This document shows, piece after piece, positions 1-12,325 of a stretch of DNA of 64,000 nucleotides. Position 1 is the stretch's first letter, and every line of letters begins with the position of its first letter. The notes beneath the pieces are model-generated. The model saw only the letters and a program-made list of their open reading frames with translations. It had not been told where the DNA came from and did not search any database. Origin of the DNA: Anisakis pegreffii (taxonomy: Eukaryota; Nematoda; Chromadorea; Rhabditida; Anisakidae); NCBI GenBank assembly GCA_035041965.1, contig JAPYMA010000105.1, positions 62,001 through 126,000 of the forward strand, written 5' to 3'. Position numbers and translations under genes: made by a program.

Positions 1-1500
1 GATAATATTAATATTATTTTATTAATATATTTGTTGTGAAAAGAATTTGTTATCGTTGATGATTTCAGTAACTTTCAGATGATTTTGTTATGATTCAAAA
101 CATTCGTTCGTTTATTCATTGTTCGTCCGTGTTTCTTTCTTTTTTGTTGCTGTCTTCATTATTCCGGTTCCAGATATCTCAGGTGGTTGGAATAGCCACA
201 CTTTTACGTTGATGTTGTCTCGACTTTTGAGTAGAAAAGCGTAACACCAGAACTCTGCAGCATAATACGAAGGGTTCTCCTATGAAGGCTAGTAAAATGC
301 AAATGAATTTGACAATGGATGTGATCCTTCAATCACCTCATCACCTCATCCATTAACAATACCGATAGTGTGGTTATTCCTCCTCCTGTCAGTGAACTTC
401 TTCCTGCTCATACCGCTTCCCACTCCATATTTTGCTGATTGATACTAATATAATGTACCGTTCAGTCTACATATTCTCCTTCGTTTACATTCCACGTGTT
501 CCATAATGGATTGACTGATTCAGCTGCACTTACTTCAGTCTCAGCTATTTACTGTTTTCTTATTCCTCATCGATACTAATAATATTCGCTGCTTTATGCA
601 CAATTCTCGCGTTCATGTCTCGGGTTTTCTCATTGTTTTGTTTCTGTGAATGAATTGAATTAATTGCCTTGTGTACGAACGATCTTGTCGATTAATAAAA
701 CTAACTGATATAATACTTTGCCACGGCAATATTCACTGAGTGAAGAAAAAGAAGAGCACATCGATATCTTAATACAATTTTCTTCAAAAAAAATTTGAGG
801 TGAATAAATTTTGTCGTCTTCTTCAACAACTCGACGATCTCAAAGTATGGTGAGTTGTATAGGGTCTGAGCAATTTATGATTCAATGATTCAGATACAGT
901 TTGAACGCTGAATATTTTCTGCAGATATCGAAAGAGACCAGATGCTTTATTTGTAGTTAAAGAGTATTGAAAATAAATAATATAAACGAATATTTGAAAG
1001 GTGATACTATTGATGGTAAAATATTCACTGAATTGCTTCATCAGCTTCTTCAACATAATAATACGACGATCGTTCATCATTTTGTTTTATGACCTTCTGA
1101 TGCAGCTTTCGACAGCTATGGGCGTAATTCAAGAAACGATAACGACGTTCCATGGCCTGCAACAAACAACGAACGCATCAGCACTCCGCTACATTCTTTT
1201 CGAATGTAACATCACAACAATTTTTAACCAAGTGAGCAATGAAAGCTAGTTGAATCCTCCGCATGGCGAGTTGAATTTGCGTCCACTTCTGGCAATTCAG
1301 CTTGCGAACTGGATTACTTGATCTCTCCTGATCTTCCACTATTCCTCTCCAACACCCTTACTGCTAACACTTTCTGCTCGATTCTACTCAGCTTGTGAAG
1401 TCAGTGAGATATTGCGGAAGAAAAGACAGCACACTGCTAAGACCTTCCAAATTGAGAATTGCATTGAATTCGATGAAGAAAGCAGCGTATGATTCGAGAA
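1..1500. other. No recognised gene
   Basis: This stretch lies downstream of the minus-strand kinase gene, whose stop codon is at 1503-1501. Short reading frames occur on both strands but none has a recognisable motif or convincing splice sites. It probably holds the kinase 3' untranslated region and intergenic DNA. Confidence 0.5.
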
Positions 1501-4500
1501 TTAAATAAAGTTTACTTTTGATCGGCGTGACGATTGCCAGTCAAGACGATCACCCAACGAAAAATTGCGTTGTATCATATCAAGTTCCTGTAATCACAGC
1601 AACATACTGACTGATGTTTATTTCGCAACCTTTTGCATTTTCTGAAGCTAACGTGTACGTGTTGTCGACGTCTCATAAGGATATATGAAATACCCTCTTA
1701 TCGCATGAATCTAATCGTAAACTTTTTACTGTCAACGTGTTGCTTTGTTGTACGCATCAAAACGCATAACGTTTACGCACTTACAATGTCGGCGTTAATT
1801 TGCTCATATTTTGGTTCATTGTAAAAACTGGCTTGACGTAGGTGACGATGTAAAGTTACCAATGAAGCCGGAGGTCCAGGTTCCTGCAGAAACGCTTACT
1901 GACATATTGATGTTTGCACTTTGTTCGAATTCGCACATCTTAATCCACTAAATAATGCTCAAAGAAACAACCCTGACTATTGTGAAATATGATGCTCATG
2001 AACACAGGTGACTGGATTGAGTTAGTTAACGCTGAAATTGTTGATCAGATGAACGCATTTGATCTGATCACGTCAAATGCACCAAGTTCGCAATTTCACC
2101 TCGCCATATTCTTGTTCCAGCAAATTGATAGTTTCTTTCATGTTTTGAACTTCTTTTTTCTCAGTTTCAAATCGCCATGGTAGTTGTCCAACCATATTCT
2201 CAACACAGATATAATACACTGACCATAAATCATCGAAACGTGACATATCCTGCATTAAATCCTCGGTTACGTACCAAAGCGCTTCAACTGAATGTGCATT
2301 TCAAAAAAAAGGCTCAAATTAAAGCCATGCTATCTTTAAGAATTTGAATGTAAGCGACCTGATGGTAATGCGTGGTGAGTGAGGCGTATCGCATAGTACC
2401 GTGAAAAGGACTGGATTTACGACGGGGTTTCACCACTCCATTACGGCCAATGTAATGTCTGGCCATACCAAAATCAATCAAATAAAGCTCTTCGTCTCCT
2501 TCACAGCGAATTCCGATGCAAAAATTGGCTGGCTTCACGTCTCTTCAAAAAGTTTGCTAAATTTATTTACAAAAGATACGATTCCATCGAATTAGCATTC
2601 TTCAACTTGATCACATCTGACATTGAGTAACGCTCGCATCTGACATGAACTTCCTAAATGTTGCAGCTGTACTGAGTGCCCTAGACCAGTGGTTCTCATT
2701 GGGGGTGAAGTTACCCATTTTGAGCAGTTTGGAGGCGTCAAGGGATAATGGAGGGGGTCGGGAAATGAGTGTTTCGTGCAGTTGTTAGTTATGATAGTAC
2801 GCCATTGTGATGGTGTTTTTTAAATTTAGATATGTAAGTGCGATTAGTTAATGGCAATATTCTCTTTTTAACTTGGTTATGTAAATGTTTTAACTTGGTT
2901 ATGTAAATGCAGTCAGTTGATTGCAACATTCTCCTATTTTCTGAGTATCATAAGCTCGTAAGGGACAAACAAGGTTTTCATTCTTTTCCTTGCTGTTGCA
3001 ATCGCTCTCATAGCTTTTATCACCGAAAGTGTTTTCTTCTGCTAATTTCTCATTCACTTTACTCAACAGTTAAAGTCAAATTCTCATTCTCTCAAATAAA
3101 CTCTATAATTGATCATTTGACTATCGAACGTTGTTGAGCAATAATATTCGATTGCTGTATTGTTGATTTCGGCTATCAACACTCGTCAACGTATCAAGTA
3201 AATAGTAAAGGCTACAGAATGAGAAGTTGATTTGAGCTGTGAAGTGAAATGAGACGAAATGAATGAGAAAAAGTCATGAAGAGAACGGCATTTGCATGTG
3301 ATAGCTATGAGAGTGAATACAACACGTCTGAAAAGAATGAGAATCCATTTGAATCAGTTTGGAGTGAGCGTGTCATACAATAGCTTTTCACGCAATCATA
3401 ATCGATGGCAGTAGTGAGCAACACAGCGAAGGCAATATTCACTTTCGATGCTATCATCTCATTTATTCCAATGAACAATCTGTGAGTTCTAATAGCTCCT
3501 GAATGAAGTGAGCATATTTGTGAAAATAAATACAGAAAATTCAGTTGGGCAAACCGATGAATCCAACCAAGTTGATGAAGAAATTGCAAAGAGAAGAGCA
3601 TCTTTTTCATGATCCACAATGAGGTTGTCATAGAGAAACGATCCGGTTTCAGGCTTTTCTTTAGTTCACGAATGCTACGTCCACACAAGTCCATTACCTC
3701 AACTTTCAACGCTCAATTTCGCATTTATCACGAGAGTTTGTTCATGATTGCCAGAAGATCTCATATTCAAGAGTAAAAGTCCATAAGCGATACGGAATGT
3801 ACTTTTATGAACGCTGTTAATTTTGAGTTTATGATCGATCAAATATCAACAATAATATATTTTGTTTTGTTTGTAACCAACAGCTCTGAAGTTCCTGATG
3901 AAAGCTGTCTGAAGCTGAAATAAGAAAGCCTCTGATGCCCAAAAATCATAGGCTGAGAAGAAGTGCACTAAAAATTGACATATTGGTTTCAATTTAGTGA
4001 TCTCTTACCATATATCGAACATTACGTGTTTCACCATACCCATAATAATTAGGAATTGGTTCCTTTGGAGGTTTTCGGTAAAGTTGTCGTATGGAACGAT
4101 TCAACGTTTCCAAGCAAAATGCTTCAATCCGTAACAGACCAATCTGAAGACAATCATAAATTGCAGATATTAACTCGAAAAATGACCGTCAACTTATTCG
4201 TTTGTCTTTTCTTCCATTTATGATCGTCATTTAGTCCCAGGATTATCTCTGTATTGAAAAACGATCCTGGGATTTAATTCCGATCTTGGGATCGAAAACA
4301 GTTGGGTTTCGCAAACAATAGTATAGATTCCTAAGCAATTTAAATTTCATGAGGTAATGATGAAGTACACTTCACTGGGCAATATCACTAAACCTTGGCA
4401 TTGATTGATTCAGCTTTTACTGCCACTGGATAGCCGTTGTTGACGTTGACACCAGAATAAACCTCAAATTTTTTAGTTAAGACAATCTGAACTCGTTCGA

Positions 4501-4713
4501 AGTATTTATGTATCAATGAGTCATAAATCTAGTGCTTGTTTCAGGTCACATATTAAGGGAATCGTGCTCGATGAGATTGCTCTCAGAAACTGTTGATATA
4601 ACCTGTCCGAAACCACCCGCACTGATCGGGGCTTTTAACTTGAAATGTTTATTGAGAGATGATCCAGGTGTCAATAATTGCTCATCTTTTAAACCATTTT
4701 TTTTCTGTTGCAT
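1501..4713 (-). CDS. TTBK/CK1-like protein kinase, 8 exons, 333 aa
   Basis: This is an intact serine/threonine kinase of the tau-tubulin-kinase branch of the CK1 superfamily. Exons read on the minus strand: 4713-4603, 4486-4394, 4143-4009, 3697-3555, 2542-2359, 2249-2100, 1883-1785 and 1587-1501. They sum to 1002 nt, and all junctions are GT/AG and phase-consistent. Landmarks are the glycine loop SAGGFGQ (residues 31-37), the ATP-anchoring lysine in PVAVKAE (K61), LCGRSIRELKKSL typical of TTBK, the catalytic loop HRDVKPANF (160-168), DFG at 184-186, RYASLTTHYH, DDLWSVYY, and a C-terminal DRLDWQ resembling the family's DPYDWE ending. All catalytic residues are present, so an active enzyme is expected. 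This family is greatly expanded in nematodes, often with male germline expression; that role is inferred. An hAT-like element sits in intron 4 (2543-3554). The only upstream acceptor seen is TTTCAG, 13 nt before the ATG. Confidence 0.88.
2687..3428 (-). mobile_element. hAT-like element, truncated copy in kinase intron 4
   Basis: The segment starts at 2687 with CAGTGGTTCTCA, a typical hAT-type terminal sequence. It then matches the copies at 7590-8420 and 18616-19348 in inverted orientation until about 3428, where similarity stops. The 8 bases before it (CCCTAGAC) are not repeated after 3428, so the far terminus is lost. Its version of the family's small reading frame (about 3053 down to 2905) has GTG in place of the start ATG and an early stop. 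A 20-bp tandem duplication lies near 2868-2908. It lies in a kinase intron, so it should be removed by splicing. Confidence 0.75.
4235..4272. repeat. Short inverted repeat in kinase intron
   Basis: TCCCAGGAT at 4235-4243 is inverted perfectly as ATCCTGGGA at 4264-4272, with a 20-nt spacer. A third imperfect copy follows near 4283. It lies in kinase intron 2 and no function is claimed. Confidence 0.5.
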
Positions 4714-4726
4714 GATTGCCGGATTT

Positions 4727-4736
4727 CTGAAAGATT
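4727..4736 (-). promoter_or_regulatory. Probable trans-splice acceptor of the kinase mRNA
   Basis: On the minus strand TCTTTCAG ends at 4727, 13 nt before the kinase ATG, and no in-frame upstream exon was found. In nematodes this arrangement usually marks spliced-leader addition. An unseen 5' untranslated exon would look the same. Confidence 0.4.
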
Positions 4737-4740
4737 CTCA

Positions 4741-7581
4741 GAACGTTTCATGAATTGCTATTCACTTGATAGTATCGTGAAACACTGAAGCAGATCATTC
4801 GGTTGTGAGTTATTCGGTGCTATGTACTGGCATCAACCTGGCTGAGACTTACGTAACTCAACGAATCTTCAAATTCCTGTAAAAATTCGAAGTGTTCAAG
4901 GCACCATCGAACAACACCATTCAGTCTGCATTCACTTAATATAATCACCTAATTCCAATCAAACATTCAAAAATTCACCCAATTAATTGATACTTCCAAA
5001 TATGGTCCGTGAATAGTAAGTGAACACGACGAAAACCTCGAACGACCGTCCCCGTACAAATAGAAATCCTAATAATGATGCATTTCACAAAAGGTCCAAT
5101 TTTAACTGCTCTATTGAATTTTCCATATAGTTTGTTGCATGAACTAGATGAACAAGTCAAAGAAGTGCATCAATCACATTTTTATCATTCTCCCTTTCCT
5201 CAAATTTTAATTAATCGTAAGTTTTCGTCGAGTGGAATGATATGCTGGTTTCGGGTGCAAGTCTCGTAACGCTGTGGCTAACAGTGAAGAGGAGTTCCCT
5301 TTGCGAAGCATTTGTTCGGCGAGATGCCGTTAGCATTTTGACCTAACACCGTTTTGAAGTGGTGTTCACCTCAACTGTTATGTGAACGTAAATTCATATT
5401 GAAGTAGTTTGTTGATGGATGTTTTTGATCTCATCTCACTTGTTTCATGAACTCATTTCATTTCATTTAACGACATCTCAAAAACGAATACTATCCTAAA
5501 TAATTTATGAGCATCAATTATTCTCATTCGCTTAATGAATTGCATTGACAGGTGGTGCTTCGGTTGAACTTCTTTGTAGCGAACAATTATCTTAACGATT
5601 TCATGGCGAACAAACTTCTTCATCATGCATTCATTAACTCGTATTCTCCTTTCCTCGAAGCCTTTTATCATCTTGAGTGGTTTGTGAACGAAACATGTTG
5701 AAAAGTCACTTTGCTCAAGTAAAGCTCTGAAGTGTATACCAATTCTTGAAGCGAAAGAATGTATTGACCATATATTATAGTTGAATGATCAGCAAAGTTG
5801 AAAGCGATATCACAAAATATCGCATAACGTCAAACGACTCGAACGAACGACAGCCGCCCTTTCACTTCAGCCATTAATTTTGTCGTAAAAATTATGCGAA
5901 AAAACGTTTCGAAATGAATAGTGGCAGCCGAAAAAGGCATAACGGACGGAGAGTGTTCTCTTGTCATTTGAAATGAGATATGAGGATGATCACAGAAACG
6001 ATACAAGCAAGCATATCTGCGGTCTCATTGGGAGATGCAATATTGAATCTAATAAACGCTATTACGAAAATGCAGCTGAACATTGGTTTCTTATATGAAC
6101 GAATTTACAGCTAAAGACAAAATTCGATTTGACTAGTCGCTGAAAATTTTGATAGAATTTGTTGTATGAAACAACAATATGGGTTTCAGGGAAACATTAC
6201 TCGATTGGTTGTTTGGGATGAGTTGAGTAAGAAATAGAACGAGTCATTGCTTATTGTTAGAATTTATTCGCTTTGCATAGATCTGCGCACAGAACGAAAA
6301 TTTAGGCGATGAATTTGAAAATGAGCTTAACTGATGGAAATTGGCAGCGGTTGTCCGTGAAATGGGTTGAATTCAGAGCTACTCTCGAGTGTATTCACTG
6401 TTAAGTGAAGCTGCGCGTATTGGTAAATCGATCTAATTCATTTCGTACACACTGAAGGCACCACCGTTTCAAGCACCTTTTTTTTCCGTCAAGCGACTGA
6501 AGTCAAGATCTCGTTCTCTTGCCTGTACTCACTAGCCTCATAATTGTCCGCAGTTGGCGACCCATTGAAATTTTCTTATGAGTTCGTCATCACTAAGTGT
6601 CAGCAGCATTCCGAAATAGTTTGGTCAATTTTCATTTAATTCCCTTCGCTAGGATATTTTTTTAAACGAAATTTGTTTGCAGAGTATATTCGGATGGAAG
6701 AAGTTTGTTTTCGCTGAATATCCTTTTTGTATCATAAATCGTATTATCAAAAACACACGCAACTATTCTTCGGTTTACGCTGAGCGTCGAAAAAGGAATT
6801 CCCAAAACACAAATTTCTTGAGTGGAAGATGCGAAATCGTTTTTCTTTTTTTTCGTTTCTTCAAAGTGATATTTGCGGAGAAAAAGATTTAAGCTTCAAC
6901 TAAAATTGCTAGAATTTTCAAATACTTGCGAAAAAAAACTGAAACCGTGGAATTGTTATTGTTTTGCTGGTGGTTCGTTAGCTGTAACTAACATATGGAG
7001 CAGTAGGTGGCGAGGGAAATAACGATGCATGCATGAATTGATTACTAGTGTTTGTAGACATCAACTCATTCCTCGAAGTAGCAGCATAAGCGTAAGAACA
7101 TTCGACTAGGATAAGCGTATCAACCGCTTGCTTTACCTTGTTGCATTCGTTGCACATGCATGCATACATACATATCAGCTAAAATATGCTTAACAGAACT
7201 CAGATATGGACTCTTAGCAGACATGAATAAGACGCGTGAATATCGCTTTTAGCTGGCAAATTTGAATGTACATTTGAAAATAGAAGTTTATTTTGTGATC
7301 GGTTCAATTGCTGCTTACGTTATCTTACATTTTATCTTGTGCTTTCATTGCTCTTAGCTGTTGTATACTACATCAATCTAACGAATCTCAATGAAATTTT
7401 TTTTTTGTACCCATTGCAACTTTCAAAATACGCGATAAAACTCGAACTACAATAGTGTTTAGATGGATGTGAATGAAACACTTCAGCTAAATGAAAATGA
7501 ACAACAGCAGTCAGTACAAATGATCTATTGTTGATCAGCAGAAGTCATCGATCAGGTACAAAGAAATTAGAGAGAGATTTA
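4741..7581. other. No recognised gene
   Basis: This is the region upstream of the kinase. It contains AT-rich sequence with many short frames and no protein motif I recognise. The kinase promoter presumably lies in its left part but no element can be pinned down. Confidence 0.45.
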
Positions 7582-7589
7582 CTCTAAGA
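7582..7589. repeat. Target-site duplication, left copy
   Basis: CTCTAAGA immediately precedes the element that begins CAGTG at 7590. The same 8 bases follow the element at 8421-8428. An 8-bp duplication is the length made by hAT transposases. Confidence 0.85.
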
Positions 7590-8420
7590 CAGTGTTTCGC
7601 ACATTCGGATGCTCCATTATCCCTTTTGATGATCTGATAGGCTGCCGTTAATCTACGTCTCTCCCCCCCCCTCGTGATACAAAAAATTACTATTTCCACG
7701 TATAATGTCAGGGATAAACAGAAAGCTGGTCCGGAAATTCCTGAACGGCGTGAAAGAAATTAGTGACCGTTGTGTTGCTCATTACTGGCATCGATTATGA
7801 TTGCATGAAAAGCTATTTTATATGACACGCTCACTTCAAACTGATTCAGATGGATTCTCATTCTTTTCAGACGTGTTGTATTCACTCTCATAGCTATTGC
7901 ATGCGAATATCGTTCTCTTCATGACTTTTTCTCATTCGTTTCGTCTCATTTCACTTCACAGTTCGAATCAACTTATCATTCTGTAGCATATAATGTTTAC
8001 TCGATACGTTGACGAGTGTTGACAGCCGAAATCAACAATACAGCAATAAAATATTAGTGCTCAACACCGTTCAACAATCAAACGATCAATTATAGAGTGT
8101 ATTTGATAGAATGAGAATTTGACTTTAACTGTTGAGCAAAATGAATAAGAAATTAGCAGAAGAGAACACTTTTGGTGATAAAAGTAATGAGAGCGATTGC
8201 AACAGCAAGGAAAAGAATGAGAACCCTATTAGGCCCTCACGAGCTAATAATGCTCAGAAATTAGGAGAATATTGCCATCATCAACTAACCGCATTTATAT
8301 ATCCGAGTTAAAAAATGAGGTTCTATCATAAAATAACAACAGCACGAAATACTAATTTCCCGACCACTCCACCTCGAAGTCACCCGAAATGGGTAATTTC
8401 ATCCCGCATAAGAACCCGTG
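7590..8420 (+). mobile_element. hAT-like non-autonomous element, complete copy (831 bp)
   Basis: The ends are CAGTGTTTCG at the left and, read inward from the right, CACGGGTTCT, which are imperfect terminal inverted repeats. A perfect 8-bp target duplication flanks it. The interior holds a C-rich tract and a 56-codon reading frame at 8141-8311. It has no room for a full hAT transposase (normally about 600 residues), so it must have depended on enzyme supplied elsewhere. It matches the copies at 18616 (same orientation) and 2687 (inverted) over most of its length. The divergence of the inverted repeats indicates an old insertion. Confidence 0.85.
8141..8311 (+). CDS. Small ORF inside hAT-like element, 56 aa, unknown
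   Basis: The frame starts MNKKLAEENTFGDKSNESD and ends in AFIYPS before TAA. It is polar and rich in Asn, Glu, Lys and Ser, and I recognise no domain. The same protein is encoded by the copy at 19038-19226, with several differences at third codon positions and one in-frame length change. It may be the N-terminal remnant of a transposase or a chance frame kept by common descent. No promoter or splice site is evident. Confidence 0.35.
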   Translation: MNKKLAEENTFGDKSNESDCNSKEKNENPIRPSRANNAQKLGEYCHHQLTAFIYPS

Positions 8421-8428
8421 CTCTAAGA
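8421..8428. repeat. Target-site duplication, right copy
   Basis: CTCTAAGA follows the element's last base and is identical to 7582-7589. Confidence 0.85.
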
Positions 8429-11400
8429 GAACGTGACTTCAACTTTGAACATCCGAAAAGAGTGCTGATTGTTGGTTAGATGTCTGCGGATTTAGGTGAT
8501 CACTAAGTGCATTTCGGCAGTCACCAAAGCCTTGCGCAATGGTAGACGAGAGCTCAGCGCTGTGTCGGTGATCTAGAATTTGATCATCTCATATTCCGGT
8601 TCAATCTTTCAGAAGCTGCGGATGTCCTCATGAACTTCTTTGATCACTTTGGTAAATCACCTTAATTCACGTTTCCGTTTTTTTTTACTTTGATTGATAA
8701 CGTTCAGATAATTTTTTTTGAAGAATGCTTGTTGAATGTTGATATTGGATGTGGAGATGAACTTGTTATGCCAAATTGTTGAATTGAGTGTGTTAATGTT
8801 CAGTTGAAAAAATGATGTTATATGTTGCATGCGTTGAAGTTTTAGAATAAAACTTCTCTGGGGAGTTCACAAATGGCTTCTTCTCATTAGTCATCACACA
8901 TTTTAAACGACATTGAAATGATAAGACGTTGGATTGTGGAAGATAGAACTGAAATAATCTATAATTTTGGTTGAGGTTTTTTGCTTTCAGCGTTCATATT
9001 TGTTGTTGCTGAATGCATTTAGCAGCTCGTAGTCATTGCTGCCGATTGGCATTTTCTGTTGGAATAAACATATATCCATCCAATTCCACTCTGTTTCACC
9101 GTCCTCTTTCGCTGCAACAACAGCACATATCCTCTAGAGATAACATTCGTTCAAAACGTTCGTTCGTTCGTTTTATCAAATCTCCATCGACATTTTCTTC
9201 TACTTACTTTCTGATCGCAGTGAATGTTTTTGCAGTAATAAACGAGCAAAATTGATCGTTATTATCCCCAAGAGAGCATTTCAACTCCTCAGTTCACTCC
9301 CCCTCCACATCTTATTCCATTCAATGCGATGATTGCAGCTTCGAATGCCGCATTCGATGGATATTAATGGATAAGTTAACACCTATTCAAATTGTTTTAT
9401 TAGATTGAATTGATGATGGAATTGGAGAATGCCTTTTGGAAATTTCAAAACTCTTTTTCGTTGTTCATTCATTTTCAATGGTCATCAGAATGTTTAGTTT
9501 CACTTTTACTTTGCACTATTCGCCATCATCAACAACAACTCAAATGTATCTACATCGTTTTGATGTGATAATATGTCACTGAAGTGCATTCTTATCACTG
9601 TATTATTTCCACAAAAAATCATTGATGTAGTAAATTGATAGTGAATAAGCAATGCGCTGTGGAAATCTTACTTCCAACATCTTTTCAACACCATTCAAAT
9701 CATTATACTCGAATGGCCAGCTAATCTCATAGAGAGTCCATTTAGATGGGAATACGATCAATACGTATTCTCAGCATTTACGACTCTTCGCTGAGAGAGG
9801 TATGCCTACAACTTAAGCTAATGCAGCACGATTCGCATGCCATAAGCAATCTCCAGAACTTTGTTTCGATAAAATGAATCTTAACTCATCCCTTAATTAA
9901 GATTAACGAAACGAATTTATCAGTGCTCAAACTGAGTGATTAGCGAAACTCAAGATTCTTTTGAACAAGTAGAAAAACAACTCATTGATCATGAGATTGA
10001 ATGGATGAATACGTGAGCACATATATTATAGCTTGCGAATTATTCGAACTGATCCATCAATCAGTTTATTTAGCTGTTCTACATCACTAGCAACTGTTAA
10101 TTGCCCGACGATCATTCGGTGAGAAGTTTTGTTGCAAGACATCATTTCTGTTTTTACTAACTTTTTATACCATCAATTCGAAGTTGATCTTCAGAAATTG
10201 TTACGACACACTATCTGCATACTTCAAAGATATCAATCTTCCCACTCATACCTTGTTTTACATAATGAATTACGGCCGTCATGAATTTTTAAGCTTGAAA
10301 CTTCAACAAAAAACGATCATCTACGTGAAATTCGATGTGTATTGAGCAGTTCAAACGACTGCTTAGAATGACGTTGAAATAATTAAGTCATAGTAATGCT
10401 TTGCTCATCTTACAGGACTACTGATCATAGCAGTTTTTGTGTTGTATGTTAAAAAGCAACGGTGAGAAAGGAGTGATGTTTTCGGTGAAGAGACAGATGT
10501 TTGTAGGTTATAAGCATCGTGACGAAAGTGTTAATGCTCAACGGATGAAGCAACGAAACAAATGTTACGTAACATGAAAACAATGGCAATTCATTGGAAA
10601 GATGTCATGTCTTCGGTAGAAGATAAGCGATGATGCTGATCCTACAAAACAAATGTTGCTTCTATTTTAATTCTGAATTAATCGTATGTGAAGCTCTCGC
10701 CTTCCTCATAAAAATAACCCACCTTCACAGTTCATCTTTCACTTTAGATGCATCTAGGTAAAGCATTTTTATCTCAATTTTCAACTTCAATGAATTGATC
10801 GTGATTCCTTCACTTCATCAAGATTTCATCAATGACGTGAGAAATTCGATGTTCAACAAATATTTTTCATCAGTCGATATTTGCGTTGCTGATTTATCTG
10901 AATCTCGAATGAGAACAATCCCTGTTAACAAATCCAATCATCGAACAATTCACTATCACCATTCCATTCAGATTGTTGATAACAACTGCAACTATGACGA
11001 TAGCAATATCTAAACAAACACTGAAGCAAAGAGATTAATCTTGATAACCTCATCGTTATCTCAGCGATCAGAATCTGTTTATTTGCTTGTTTACAAGCAT
11101 AACACGACTGAGATTATACACACTTATGTCAATTCTAATATCCATCAGCAATCACACTCACCCCTTCCATCATCTATCTCCCTATCAATTAGAATGTTAT
11201 CATCTCGCCATCCAGCAAGCCAGTCATGTAACCAGTCAGCTGACCAGAAAGGTAGTCAGCCGTCTACTTCTGATACCCGTATCAATGTCAGTGTCGATGA
11301 CGCTCGACCCTGAACACTATCGGCATCGTCTGAGGTAACAGCGGCTCATCACATTCACATCGGACACTTCAGCTGTTTATTCGAGAAAACAGTCGCATGC

Positions 11401-12325
11401 AAAGTTAATCACTATTGAGCATTTTCACAATAAATTACCCGCCCATTGCAGTCATCGTTTCGTTCGCTATTCTGCTGCAGCAGTCATCGAATCAACCACC
11501 GAAACCGATCAGTATGCGTTCACTAAAGCCATCCCTCTATTCCTCATCATTCCTCTCTACTTTCGAAGGTAAAGCTCTACCGCAACTCTCTGCCTATCAA
11601 ATGATATCCCATCTCCTCATCATATTACGCAAAAAAAAACATGCTGTTGGTAAAATGTGGCGCGATACGTATACATACACGTAACACACACATACATCGG
11701 CATTCATTTCACTTCGAATCATCAGATAACAAAGCCAAGCTCAGGCTCATCCACACATTTGCATATAGATACATTTTCGATGCCTATTTCGCTCACGATC
11801 AGCAAGGAAATATAAGAGACTTATAATTCAAAGACAGCAGCAGGTATAGATTGAATGATTTCTCAATGTGATGTTTATTTACGAATGTGATTAATGTGGT
11901 GTGTATGTGTGGCTATCCACTTCTTCTTGTGTTTGCTTGTGGAGAGTTCGCCCGTAGGCAGTATGCTATCCAGCTACCCATTCATCCGATATATGTGCTT
12001 TAACACATCAATTCAACTCAGAGCTTAAACAACTTCGAGCGAATCGCATCAATCGTCGTGCTTCATCATACATCGTTGTTGCTGCTGCTGCTGCCACTGT
12101 CTCAGCTCATTTCTTGCTTTTAGTTCAACATTGCCTTCTTTCATTCATTTTGTTCGTTACTTGCATTGCTCAACATCCATTCCTTTTACTTCACACACGT
12201 TCCACTTTATGCATTTCCATTCAGAGTTCCATCTCGAGCATAACTTTCATTCGACTCCACCATACATCTCATCTGTTCATTTCTTATTCCATCATATCTC
12301 TTCGTGCCATGTTACTCTCCTAGAG
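8429..12325. other. No recognised gene
   Basis: Several frames of 60-90 codons occur (for example 10795-11013 and 11041-11313). They overlap each other, are rich in His, Ser and Ile, and show no family motif, so I take them as chance. A short CTG run lies near 12074. Confidence 0.4.
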
